Shown: in pieces, positions 24,001-35,876 of the stretch
Layout: each line of letters begins with the position of its first letter
Numbering within the stretch: the stretch's first letter is position 1
NCBI RefSeq assembly: GCF_026210795.1
Contig: NC_089442.1
Location: 3,438,501 to 3,502,500, forward strand
Length of the DNA stretch: 64,000 nucleotides
Origin: Rhizophagus irregularis
Lineage: Eukaryota > Glomeromycota > Glomeromycetes > Glomerales > Glomeraceae
Direction of reading: 5' to 3'
Translations under genes and position numbers: made by a program
Notes under the pieces: model-generated
Seen by the model: only the letters and a program-made list of their open reading frames with translations
What the model was told of the DNA's origin: nothing
Database searches by the model: none

Positions 24001-27000
24001 TTTGGATGAAATTGAAGAAGGAAGCTTTGTTTGTGGGTATGTAAGAAGTGTTACGGATTATGCTGTTTTCGTAGGATTTTTAGGGGGATTTAGCGCTAGG
24101 GCTACAAGAGAAGTAAGTAAATGTAAGATGCTTTTTTTCTTTTATGATTATTTGCATGGGACTTCACAAAGTTACATTCTTTTTTCCCGTAAATAGAGAC
24201 TAGCAGATCATTATATTGCCAGCCCAGTTGGAATTTTTCATGTTAATCAATCGGTTATCGGTTTGATAACGCGTATTGATAAAGAAACATCGAGATGTGA
24301 AATTTCATTAAAACCGTCAGTAGTTTCCAATAACAAATATTTACCTTTTATTAATAAAGGTAATTTTATTAAATCTTATTTTGAGGAACTTCTACATACA
24401 AACAAAAAATCGTTGAATCAGGAAGAAACGAAAGTGATGTTAGGGGAGCGTGTAAAGTGTGTGTTAAAGAAAAGATTATCATCTGAACAAGATGAGGATG
24501 ATTTAGATATGGTTAATGATGATCATGGGGGTTGGAAAGTTGTGGTCATTCCGAATAATGAGAATTCCCATGAAAAGAAGATTAAAGGATTTATTAGTGA
24601 AGAGCAAGCTAATACTAATAACGATATTAAAGAAGGTGATCAAATAGAGGGAATCATTCTTGACATGGATATTAAAGGAAAGAATGTTGATTTGGGTATT
24701 AGACCTGAATTGTTTCCATCTTTCGAAAAAAATGGAAAACGTAAAAACAAGAATTCTACTGGTGATGGCGTTAGTGTAAGTATCATGTACATATTAGCAT
24801 GTTTTAAACTTTATTTATGATTATTTTTTTAATTATTTTAGAGAAAAGAACTGAAAAAACTTTTAAATGAAAAAACATCGATCGATGCAATAATAGAACA
24901 AGTCAAAGAAGATTATATTATTGTATCATTACCAAAATATTCTAATACTATAGCATTCGCGGCTTCAAAAACCTTTAATAATCGTTCCCCTCCTTTTATA
25001 AAATATCAATTCGGGCAAACTATAAAAGTTCAAATAACTCACGTACCTCGCCATCGCAAGAAATCCAACAATAATTCAGAAGATAATTCATCCAATCATC
25101 ACAAACATACTTTACAATATCGAGTTCTGGTAACTATTTTAACGGACAGAGATGACAAATTAATAATATCTGGAATCAAAACAATTGATGATTTTTCTGA
25201 AGGTCAAGTAATTAAAGGTACTATTTCAGGTGTGGAAAATTATGGAATATTTATAAAGATCAATAATAGTGTTGTAAGTGGATTATGTCATAAATCCAAA
25301 ATATCCGATGATTTTGTTAATGAATTGAGCGACTTGTTTAAAATTGGAGATAAAGTCAAAGCGAAGATTTTAAATATTGACAAAGAGAAACAAAATGTTG
25401 GCTTTGTTATGAGGAAGAGTTATTTCGATAGTGATGATGATCAAATGGATACAGATGAAGATGGAATTGAACAAGAGGATTCAGAGGATGACCAAATGGA
25501 GGTAACGTAACATGAACAATATGATACCCTTTTGAGATTTATATTCTTACTATTTGATTCTTTTTTTTTATATTATAGATTGATGAAGATAAATCTAGAT
25601 CAATAAATTTACAATGGGAAACTGATTCAGATGAACAAGATAGTGATAATGATGAAAGCGAAGAAAATATAACCCAGTCACAAAATGAACAGAATGATGA
25701 CGCGCCACTATCTATTTCAAGTCCTTGGAAATGGAAAGAGAGTGACGATGATGACTCTAATAATAATCAAACTCAGGAAGAAACTCCACCAAGTTCTTCG
25801 GATCATGAATTAGAAAATGATCAAAAGAAAAAGCATAAGAAGAAAAAATCCAAACAGCCTGAAATCGAGGACAAAACTGGTGATTTAATGAAGCAAAAGC
25901 CCGAAGTTAGTGCTGATTACGAAAGATTATTATTAGGGTCACCAAATTCTTCATATTTATGGATCCAATATATGTCCCATTTATTGAATTTGTCAGAATT
26001 TGACAAAGCAAGAGAAATCGGTGAAAGGGCTTTAAAAACCATTAACTACAAAGAGGAACAGGAAAAGATGAATATATGGATCGCTCTAATGAATTTAGAG
26101 AATAATTATGGAAGTGACGAAACTATGGCTGGAGTTCTTAAAAGAGCTCTTCAAGCTTGTAATCAAAAGAAAATTTATATGACTCTTGTAGAGGTTTATG
26201 AAAAGTCGAATAAGTTTGAGGTAAAGAAAAAATTTTTTAGTTATACGTGTACCTTTTTTTTTTCAATTAATTTAATGTTATTAAATTTTTTTTTACAGCT
26301 TGCTGAACAAACTTACCATACGATAACTAAGAAATTTTCGCAAAGCTCTAAAGTTTGGTATAAGATGGGACTATTTTATATTCAACGTGGTAAGATTGAA
26401 GCATTTAGAAATTTATTACAAAAAAGCCTAAAGAGTTTACCAAAACGAAAACGTAAGTTATACTTTTTTTTAGATTAGGTTAATAAATTGGTGTCAATGA
26501 TTTAAAATTTATCTTTATTGATTAGATATTAAGACAATTACTAAATTCGCTCGAATGGAATTCAAATATGGCGAGGCTGAAAGAGGACGGACTATATTTG
26601 AAGGGATGATGAATAACTATCCTAAAAGACTTGATTTATGGTCAATTTATATTGACATGGAAATTAAAGCTGGAGTCGATGATATTGTCAGGTAAATAAA
26701 TTAATACCGTCTAATACTGCCCGAGTTATATAATCAGTCTTAATTCTGGTAGAATTAAGCTAATTTTGGCCACATAAGACACAAAATACCCCAGGTATTA
26801 TTCGATTTTTTTTGAAAAAGACCCGGGTATTCTGTGTATTTTACGTATTTTATGCAGTATATATATGGCTATTCTTTTATCTTAAACAATATATATATCA
26901 AAACTACATGTATTTATTGAAAATCATTTTTTTTTTCAGACGTCTATTTCGACGTGTTGTAAACTTGAAGTTTTCAACCAGACAGATGAGATTTTTGTTT

Positions 27001-27096
27001 AAAAAATGGTTGAAATTCGAAATGGAACATGGTAATGATGAACAAATTGAAGAGGTCAAAGAAAAAGCTAAAACCATTGCTGAAAGCATGAATTGA
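21086..27096 (+). CDS. RRP5: Rrp5 homologue (S1-repeat rRNA processing factor)
   Basis: Thirteen exons: 21086-21265, 21408-21569, 21650-22018, 22103-22771, 22852-23028, 23105-23614, 23735-24112, 24197-24775, 24842-25501, 25579-26220, 26299-26452, 26526-26691, 26940-27096, giving 1600 residues. Rrp5/PDCD11 is needed for pre-rRNA cleavage at A0-A3 and for both ribosomal subunits in the nucleolus. The N terminus carries the family's DFPRGG motif and a basic KKKRKLK segment. Tandem S1 RNA-binding repeats follow from about residue 115 (for example VGSYFLGRIVKINSMNLVVS, KGMVISASVESVEDHGYILS, EGQVIKGTISGVENYGIFIK). An acidic/Lys-rich linker comes next, then C-terminal HAT/TPR-like repeats (WIQYMSHLLNLSEFDKAREI, VWYKMGLFYIQRGKIEAFR). 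Length is close to yeast Rrp5. Ten of twelve introns are phase 0. Confidence 0.95.
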
Positions 27097-27559
27097 AATT
27101 AAAATGTGTATTAAAAAAATAGGGTTGAGTATTGTATATATATATTTAACATAGAAAATGAAATCTTTTTATTGTATCATGTTAGTAAAGAACGTTAAAA
27201 TCTAATATGATTCTTATATTTATGATTAGCAAAACCTATCGAAATGCACAAATCAAATAACTAATAGATTAAGGAAATTGAATAGCTTAGAAACTACAGA
27301 TACAGATATTCTGCGTACATAGTAAATTAATTATTTGATTAAGATTGACATCAAGCCTAGCTCTTTTATATAGAAAACTTCATGGAAGACAATATTAGAG
27401 CTTAATTTAATAAATATATTTTAAATGTACAAAATTTTATTAGTCCTTTTTTAATATTTAAATTTATACAATGATTCCTATGATTAAAATGTTTATCCAA
27501 ATTTGATCAGAAAACTATTCAAATTATATTACAACATACAGAATATTATGATTATATTG
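27097..27559. other. Convergent 3' spacer (RRP5 / neurochondrin)
   Basis: 463-base A+T-rich spacer between converging genes. It should carry both polyadenylation regions. Nothing else is seen. Confidence 0.5.
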
Positions 27560-30126
27560 TTATATTGTAATATAATTATTATCCAAAACTTGTTTTCCTA
27601 ATAATACTACTTCTTCAACTTGTTTCCATACGTCTCTTTGTGATATGATATTTTGATCATCATAAAATAATTTTGCTATATGAAAAATCTTTTTAATAAC
27701 ATTTTTATCAAACATATTTGATGATGGTGAAGTATTCGTTACAACAAAAAGACAAAATAAAAGGGTATTTCCTAGAAGAATTATCTGATTTTCGTTTGAT
27801 TTATATTCGTAGGATTTTAATTTTGGTCCTAAATTTATTTTAAAAAAGATATACTTTAATAATGTTTCTTTAAATTTCAATTCATTAAAAAAAAAATAAC
27901 CAACCAAGAATCTGTGAAATTTGTAATCCTATTTTTACGATTTTCCAAATTTCTTCCTCATTTCTTACAATAAATTTTTCCCTCTCAGATACAACAATGT
28001 TAAGCAATATTTGTAAAGGACCAAGTATGTCGCTGACTTCTGAATCAGAAATATTATTATAATCTTCTTTATTTGACCAGGATTTCATAAGACAATTTAT
28101 TATTATTTGAGTTCCCCCATGCGCAATAAAAGCCTCACGTGGTTGATCAAGTGGTGTAAGATTTAAAAAGGCTGGTATCACGATTTTAACAAGATCAACC
28201 TCTATATTATCTTTCAAACTGAAAAGCGAAAAGATTAAATTACAAATTCTTAATTAACTATAATAAATAAACTAAGAATTCTAATAATTCGTACCAATAT
28301 TGACATATTTCAATTAAAAATGGAATCGCTTGAGAGATTTCTTTTTCTAGTGAACTTTCTTCGGCAAACCAAGCTGAAAGAACACGAATACTAGCTAAAA
28401 CGCTCTCATCCCTAATAATTTTTTCAATTGGAGTAGTTTCCTAATAAAAGCAGTTTATTTTAATAAAATTTTTAAATATAATACTCATTAATTATGTTGA
28501 TGATTTAAATTACCTTTACGTTCACTAAATATTCAATAATATAACGGAATGTTTCAGTCATTGTTCCTTTTAACCGTAACAATAATTCTGGATCTAGATT
28601 TACCCCAGCTAATTCAATAGAAGTTTCTTGAGATTCCAATAAATTTTCAATTTCTGATAGGTATTCAATTGATCTTTCCAGAATAGTATAACAGGTAGGT
28701 AACATAACTTCATGTCGCTTATCAAGTTGAAATTCTTGTTTTTCATGTTGCTCAGCTAATTCATCTAGCATAAGACGAATTTCAACGCAAGATAATTGAA
28801 CTACTAAACTAGCAAATTTAAATTCATCATTGACATTTTTTTCGGAAGACTTTGAAATTTGCTTTAAAGATAAATCAGTAGTCGGAGAAAATAACCACTT
28901 TAAACCAATGTGATTAAGCAACAACATAACAAGTGTAAGAGCTTTATCACGTTGCTCATTGTCTACGATAAAGTAATCCATAATTGGTTTATAAATTAAA
29001 TTTAATTTTGAAAAGTAAAAGCTAAGTACAATAAATTTTACCAAGTTTGCTACTTAATATTTCTTTTAATCCGAATCTGATATTTTGTGTCCACTCATCT
29101 AATTTTGTTTTATTACTAAGTAAAACAATTTGAGAAAACTACACAATGTTCAATAAATTCAAATTATTAATAAATGAAAAATATTTGAAATAATTCTTTG
29201 AAAACTAAAAATTGCAAATACCTGATCTGTCATGTATGAAAATATTTTGACAAAAAAATCTAAAAGATCAAATTTGAATTTTTCTTGATTTGTTCGGAAA
29301 GTTAAAGATAAATTGTTAAGAATTGTAAATGTATATTCCTGAAGAGATACTACATCTGATACAAATTGACCAGTAGAAGTCAATGTTATTAGACTATTTG
29401 TGAGGTAAGAGACAGCTTGTAACGCTAAATATCTTACTTCATCTGCATAAATAAAAGTAAAATTATGAAGTGTAAAATTATAATTTTATATAATTCACAT
29501 AAAAATCTATTACAATACCATTCGTTGTAGCAGTTATACATAGTATTATCCTTGAAATAACATTTTTGTCAATAAGATGATCTATGGCTTGATTTGCAGA
29601 AGATAATCTAATAAATATCTTCAAAATATCTTTTGTTAATTCTTCGTTCTCTCTGAATAAAGTATAATTAGTAAGTGAATTATATAAATTAATATAATAA
29701 ATAACTTATATGACATACTCTGGAGATAACAAAGTTGATAAAGTTGGTATTCGTGCGTGAATTTGCCGTTTTGATAAAAGTTCATCAATAGCGCAAAAAC
29801 AAGATATTATATTAACAGCAATCGTTTTCAATGTATTATCGGGTAATTCACTGTCAGATGAATTGCCTATTATAAGATATTAAAGAAATATCAGTTTAAC
29901 AAACCTAATTCAAAATAAATTGTTGTAATTATGTACTTGTTCTCATGAGACGCTCCAAAAATGTAAAATCCATAGCTCCAAAAACAAGTTTAACGGTTTC
30001 CTGATCTTGTTGTAATAAACGAGGAAGGAGCATAAGCGCAACAAACTTTGCATCATCGGAAGATTCGGGACTTAATAAATCCAGACATCGAGTAATTTCA
30101 TTCTGAGGTTCTGTTTCAGAAGCCAT
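27560..30126 (-). CDS. NCDN: Neurochondrin-family ARM-like protein
   Basis: Nine exons on the minus strand: 30126-29937, 29866-29719, 29652-29519, 29442-29222, 29138-29042, 28962-28514, 28440-28295, 28218-27905, 27867-27560, giving 668 residues. The N terminus (CLDLLSPESSDDAKFVALML, then FGAMDFTFLERLMRT) matches the start of the neurochondrin family, and the length is close to animal members (about 730). The rest is alpha-helical, ARM-like. Animal neurochondrin is a cytosolic signalling modulator; its fungal role is not established. The last intron is doubtful: it would be only 37 bases, with a weak gttggt donor, and lies across a run of ten T. A frame slip in that run would give an almost identical C terminus. 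Convergent with RRP5. Confidence 0.85.
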
Positions 30127-30424
30127 TATTAGTTACATAACAAGATAGATAATTATTTGAAAATCTGAATCTTAAAAAAAATAATTCATGTGTGACAAAA
30201 GATCACCTTGCACACCCACTTTATATACTGTAGATCAACTTTATTACATGCGCAGTTAAATTTGTCAAATTCTTTGATTGTCAATAATCATTTGTATTTA
30301 TAGTGCATTAAATTATTATAACTATTTACAAATAATTAAATTACACTAATTTTTACAATTATTAAAATATTTAAGATGAAATTATCATCCAAATAAATAT
30401 AAATCAATTAAATTAAATAAATAT

Positions 30425-33177
30425 TTATTTTGTTGTTTTTTTAGAACTTTTTCTCTTTTCCTTAGTAACTACTTTATCGTCACTAATTTCAACTTCATTA
30501 CTCTTTGGTTTTTTCTTTTTGGATTTTTCTCTCTTTTTTTCATCATTATTTTCTTCTTTAGTATTAGAACTATTCGTTTTCTTTTTCTTTTTCTTTTTTG
30601 GTATTACCGTTTCATTAGTTGATTGTTCTTTTGTTCTAATATAAGCATCTAATAATGATTCCTCTGTATTTTGTTGTGAATTATCATTATTTAACCCTCC
30701 CCATGGAGAGGAAGATATTGGTCCCTCACTAAATAATTTAGGATTATGAAGGTGAAACTTTTGATGTGTTGGCTGAAAACAAACAAAGAATTAGAAATTT
30801 TTTTTCAATTAACTTATTAGATTAAAATCGTATATTAACCTGATAATCCGATGAAGAATTTCTCAATTCATAATCTTTACGTGATTGAGTTATTGTTGAT
30901 TGTTGATGTTGATTAGAATCTTTTTCCAACCAAGGATTATCTTGTCCTTCACCAATCTCTTCATATGCACTTGGAGTTCCGAAAGCTATAGGAGTATAAT
31001 CTCCTATGTCAAAAGAAGGGTCTATAAAGTTATCATGGCCCTGTGATGAATTTGATACTACCGTGTTATCAGAATAAGGATCATTAATCATTGATAAAAC
31101 ATCATCTGAATATTTTGATGGTTCAAAATTATTCTCATCTCTTAATACTTGACTTAATCGTGATTTCTCAACAAATGATGCTGCATTCGAAGGTCTACGA
31201 TCCAATAAATTCATCTGCTTTGCACCTGTTATTAAATCATCATCGCTACTATCATCAATATTTCCGGCAGAAGCAGTATTATTCTGACGAAGTTTCCAAA
31301 CATCATTCAAATCACTATTGAATTTGACTGATTGACGAACATTATTGTGATCGTGGTCATCTTCTATATCATTTACTACATTCCCAGCAAGATCTTCATC
31401 AGCAGCAACCATTGGGTTTGATGAATCTTGATCATCTTGCTCTTCAACTTTAGGTGGGTGAGCAGGAGGTAAAACTAAACTTGGATCAGGTGCATCATCA
31501 AAGAAATCATCCTCAAGTTCTCCCGCGTCAAATTCATCAATTATAGTTATATCGGGTGTAACTGCTTTAGGTCTTTTTGATATAGTATGTTGATCTAAAT
31601 TTAATGCCGGCGGTGTTGATGATGTGGATTTCACTTCTTCATCCACTGTTAATATTGAAATAATTATAGTAATACATAAATATATACGTCGAATAAATAT
31701 CTTTAAATATAAATGAGTGATATTTCTCACCAGATTCACCAGATTCTTGTTGAGATAAAACACGAAATTCTTTGTCCCATAAATCTTTCAAAGCAGATTT
31801 TTCCAGCTCTAATCTATCTTGTTCTTGTTCTTGTTCTACCTCTACTAATAAAATAATAATAATAATTTTTTTACAAAAAGAAACATATTAAAATATTTGA
31901 AAAAAAAAAAATTTATAAAATATAATATACGTTTAGGATCCTGAATATCATTTGTTATACTATGTTGCTTTCGAGCAGAGGCAGAAATATGTTCACTATC
32001 ATCAAGTGTATCTAAAAGTGTAACTAGCTCTTTTGTCTTTAATTCCAATTGTTGACGGAGTATATCCTTTTGCAATTGTAAGAAAGGGATGCCCAAATAT
32101 TTATATATATATTCCAATCCAAATCCAGTAAGCATACTTGTTTCAACATAACGAATCATGTTTGCTGGAGGGTACTCAGTTACTCTAAGCCTATTACAAT
32201 CAGCTATAGACTGATAAATTTGTGATCTTGTAATCGACCGCTGCGAACTTTATGTGCAAACCATTTAAAATAAATAAATTAATAATATAACAAAAAGATA
32301 ACTTTAAAATATAATATATACTCAACCTTAAATCACCAAAATTACCCTATAATAAATAATCAAAAAATTAGATCTATGTAATAAAATAATAAAAATAATA
32401 ACTTATTTAACATACCAAAAGTAATATAGACATATGCTCTGGAATTACTTTTAATTCTTTAATAGCATAATCAAATGTCCAACTCTTTGTTATATCAAAC
32501 ATTAAGATTACACCATGTGTATTTCGATATACATTGATTGTTGCAGCATCTAGTGCAATTTGATCCGGTGATAATTCTGTTGTTAATCGTGCAGGTGAAG
32601 TTGGTGTTACTGGACCTTGATTATTATCTATTTTAAGACCCGTGCCATCTGATAGATTAGGTCTTCTATTTATAGGTGTTGGATTGATTCCTTTATCAAC
32701 TACATCCCAAATCTCTACTTTGATGATATCATTTGCTTGATTATATTTCCATTGTATATTTGCAACTTCAATTTGTGGCGTTGTTACATATTCTTCTTTA
32801 AATGGACCTCCTTGTAATCGATTAACTAAATTTGCAAGTTTTTATCAGAAATTAAATGTAGATAAAAGGTAAATCAATAAATAAATAATTTACACAAAGT
32901 TGATTTTCCGGTTCGAATATCACCACGTATTATAATTTTCACTAAAAAAAAATGATGAATTAATAAAATAAAAATATGTAATGTACAAAAATACACTTCA
33001 ATTACTTACTGTTATATTGGACACCTTTTTGAAATTTCCCTTGCATAGGTTTAAAAGTATTTTGAGGTAGAGAAGTATCTTGTAAATCTTCTTTTGCTTG
33101 TTCGTTACCCTATAAATTAAAATATCAATAAAAAAAATAATATTGATTGAAATTATAAAGTACATAAAACGAACCAT
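30425..33177 (-). CDS. RABL6: Rab-like GTPase RABL6/Parf homologue
   Basis: Exons on the minus strand: ATG 33177-33175 (uncertain), 33109-33010, 32941-32894, 32825-32416, 32346-32327, 32247-31931, 31844-31731, 31645-30840, 30772-30425, about 721 residues. The GTPase part has P-loop GDIRTGKST (about 41-49), NRLQGGPFKEEY, VEIWDVVDKG as the switch II counterpart, and GVILMFDIT. LGIPFLQLQ and a long acidic disordered region with DNPWLE follow, then a Lys-rich C terminus (KKKKKKTN, EKKREKSKKKK). This order and length match animal RABL6, a Rab-related GTPase linked to cell-cycle control. The first coding exon may be a lone ATG before a weak gttcgt donor, giving MGNEQAK; otherwise translation starts at MQGKFQKG. 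A 20-base exon encodes GNFGDL. Confidence 0.9.
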
Positions 33178-33655
33178 TTCGTAAATGTTTAATTAAATTA
33201 AATAAATCTTTAGTTCGCAACTTAATTGATGGGAAAATTTATTTTTTTTAACCACATAGTCACGTGTGGTCAAATGGACTCACGCTCACACTAACTTTAA
33301 CCGATCACGTTTATAGTGGAGGAGATGCTGGTACATAACTGGTTAATTATTAAATTGCGTTCCACAGGAACAGGATCACCTTTGTGTGAATGTTGCGAAT
33401 GCGAATAAATAAAAGACACGTTTACAACTAAGCTAGAATTTAACCTAACAAGAAGTGAAAATTTTTTTGACAATTATAAGTGTAAAATTCGTATAACCTT
33501 TATATTGACGTATTTGGATAGTTAAAATTATTAATTAAGATTATTATTATTTATGCATATATAGATATGATTTGGGAATATATATATATATATTTATAAA
33601 TAATCGGCATTTTTTTTCTTAAAATTTATAAAATTTTTTATTAGTAAAAAAAAAA
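33178..33655. promoter_or_regulatory. Short divergent promoter region (RABL6 / mitochondrial carrier)
   Basis: 478 bases between two divergent start codons, so both promoters must lie here. G+C-richer patches are at 33255-33420. A TA repeat is at 33578-33592. No factor site assigned. Confidence 0.5.
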
Positions 33656-35194
33656 ATGGGTAAATAGGCTAAAGGTTAACTCTATTTATTAAATAAATAA
33701 TGCTAATTTATTAATAATTTTTCTATGATTTATTAGCTCAAACTTTTAATGATTTTTTTGCAGGTAATTTTATACTTCAAAAATAAATTTATTTATTTAT
33801 TTATTTATTTTTTTTTTAAAAAAAAAAATTAAATTAAATTAAATTAAATTAATGTAATAGGATATATTAGTGGGGTGGCAGGATTACTTGTTGGAAGCCC
33901 TTTAGATGTCTTAAAAGTGCGACTTCAAACTACGTCAACCATGAATAGTCGCACACCAATACCATCATCTATGAGAACTTTGATTGAAATGAAACGAGCT
34001 GAAGGCGTAAATATTTATTTAAAAGAAAAACTAATAAAACATTAAAATTTCTTTATACTCTTAATATATACCACAAGTTTATCATTTAATTTTTATAGTT
34101 AAGTTCATTATTTAAAGGTGTAGGTTCACCAATCATAGGGCTTGCATTTTTGAATTCGATATTATTTGCTTCATATGGAGGAATTATGAGAGCATTTGAA
34201 GAATACGGTTTCAAATCGTCACCTAATCCGACATTATCCCAAGTATATATTGCAGGATTTGGCGCTGGTGTTGCTTGTTTCTTAGCAAGTACACCAACCG
34301 AATTGGTTAAATGCAGAGCTCAAGTTTATCCGAATTCTTCCACTTGGAGCATTTTCAAATCAATTTTATTTACTCACGGAATTGGAGGTAAATAATTCGT
34401 AAAATTCGAATACTTTTTATTTTTAGTCAAAATCAATTAATAAAGATTTACTTTAATTAGGATTTTATCAGGGAGGGCTTATAACAATTATTCGGGATGC
34501 GCCTGGATATGGTGTTTATTTTTGGTACGTACAGTATGAATAAACATGATGTAATTATAGAATATTCGGGTAACAAAATAAATAATTAATTAATTATTAA
34601 TCATAAGGGCATACGAAGGATTAAAAAGAGTATTAGGAGTAACTATAGATAATTCTGGTGGAAATGTCTCAAAATTATTATTTGCTGGTGGAATGGCAGG
34701 ACTTTTATCTTGGGGTAGTATTTATCCATTAGGTATGTACTTTAAGATTATTAGAATTTCTGAAACAAAAAAAAGATTGTTCTTTATGGAGATACTAAAT
34801 TGAGGGTAGGAACGACGTTAAACAAAATTTCAAATTAATTAATTAACTTCTATAAACGCGTTTTGTATTGTGTTATTGTGTGTTATATATAGATGTTATA
34901 AAATCCCGATTACAGACACAATATTCGTCATCAATTAATCCACATACGGAAGAGACTCCTCTTGTACAGCGTAAGGTAACTGTATCACCTACAGTAACAT
35001 TAACTAGACAAAATGGACCTTATTATAAGGGTATTGTTGATTGTGCCATAAAATCTTATCAAGCCGAAGGAATCTCCGTGTTTTTTCGAGGAATAATACC
35101 TACACTCATTCGTGCTTGGCCTGTTAATGCTGTTACTTTTTATGTTTATGAAATAATGATTAATTGGTTAAACAGTTTACAACATTCAAATTAA
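33656..35194 (+). CDS. Mitochondrial carrier family (SLC25) transporter
   Basis: Seven exons: 33656-33659, 33737-33763, 33861-34006, 34099-34387, 34461-34524, 34608-34732, 34893-35194, giving 318 residues, the usual carrier length. The start was found by frame: ATG G in a four-base exon, then a 27-base exon, giving MAQTFNDFFAGYISGVAG. Three repeats carry the signature motifs SPLDVLKVRLQT, TPTELVKCRAQV and YPLDVIKSRLQT, each followed by the second half-repeat (LFKGVGSPIIG, FYQGGLITIIRD, FFRGIIPTLIR). Six transmembrane helices are expected in the inner mitochondrial membrane. The substrate cannot be fixed; DAPGYGVYFWAYE resembles the carnitine/ornithine/basic amino acid subgroup (inference). 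Divergent from RABL6. Confidence 0.92.
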
Positions 35195-35876
35195 TTTGCT
35201 CATTATTTATTTACCGTTTTAAGATCATAAACAAAATTCACGTGGCGCAGTTTTTTTTTAATTCTTTCCTATTCTTTAGAAACAAAAAAAATAAAAATAA
35301 AAATAATGTACGATAAATTAAGTTATTTTATTAAAGATGAATAAAACATCATTTTTTAGTAAAGAATCCATACAATATAAAAATATATATAAATAGATGG
35401 AATTCTTGAAAAGAATTCGGAAGAAAAAACATATAAATAGATAATTTAACCGAAACCATTGTTATAATAAATAGTTTAGACATAAATTAAATAAATATTT
35501 TGGTATTTTAGTTCGAAAAATATTTTCGGAAAAATCAACCGTCAACAATACACATAATTATCAACCTGCATAAAATATTGGTTTATTTTAATTTGTAAGC
35601 AATGTTTCCTTACACACCATAGTAGGTCCTATATATATATATATATAATCTGTCTCATTTCCACAAACCACAAAACCATTTTTTTTTCAAAAAAAAATAT
35701 TATTTCTCCCAACCGGAAAATAACACTCCCTCAAAAAAAAAAAAAATAATATTTTGATTATCATATGACAATCTAATATCATTCATTTGTTCATTCATTT
35801 AACTTTTTTTAGCCATATATTACTTAATTAATCTCACAAAAAAAAAAGGATTTTCGTTTATACTTTCATTTTTTTA
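35195..35876. other. Intergenic region upstream of BTB-TLDc gene
   Basis: 682-base spacer, A+T-rich with poly-A tracts and a TA repeat at 35630-35648. It presumably holds the BTB-TLDc promoter. No gene seen. Confidence 0.5.

Noticed and set aside
31091-31321. 76-codon plus-strand frame
   Set aside because: Antisense shadow of the RABL6 acidic region.
34868-34892. Alternative start for the carrier's last exon block
   Set aside because: An upstream frame begins before the acceptor, but the splice at 34893 joins PLD to VIKSRLQT and completes the third carrier signature.
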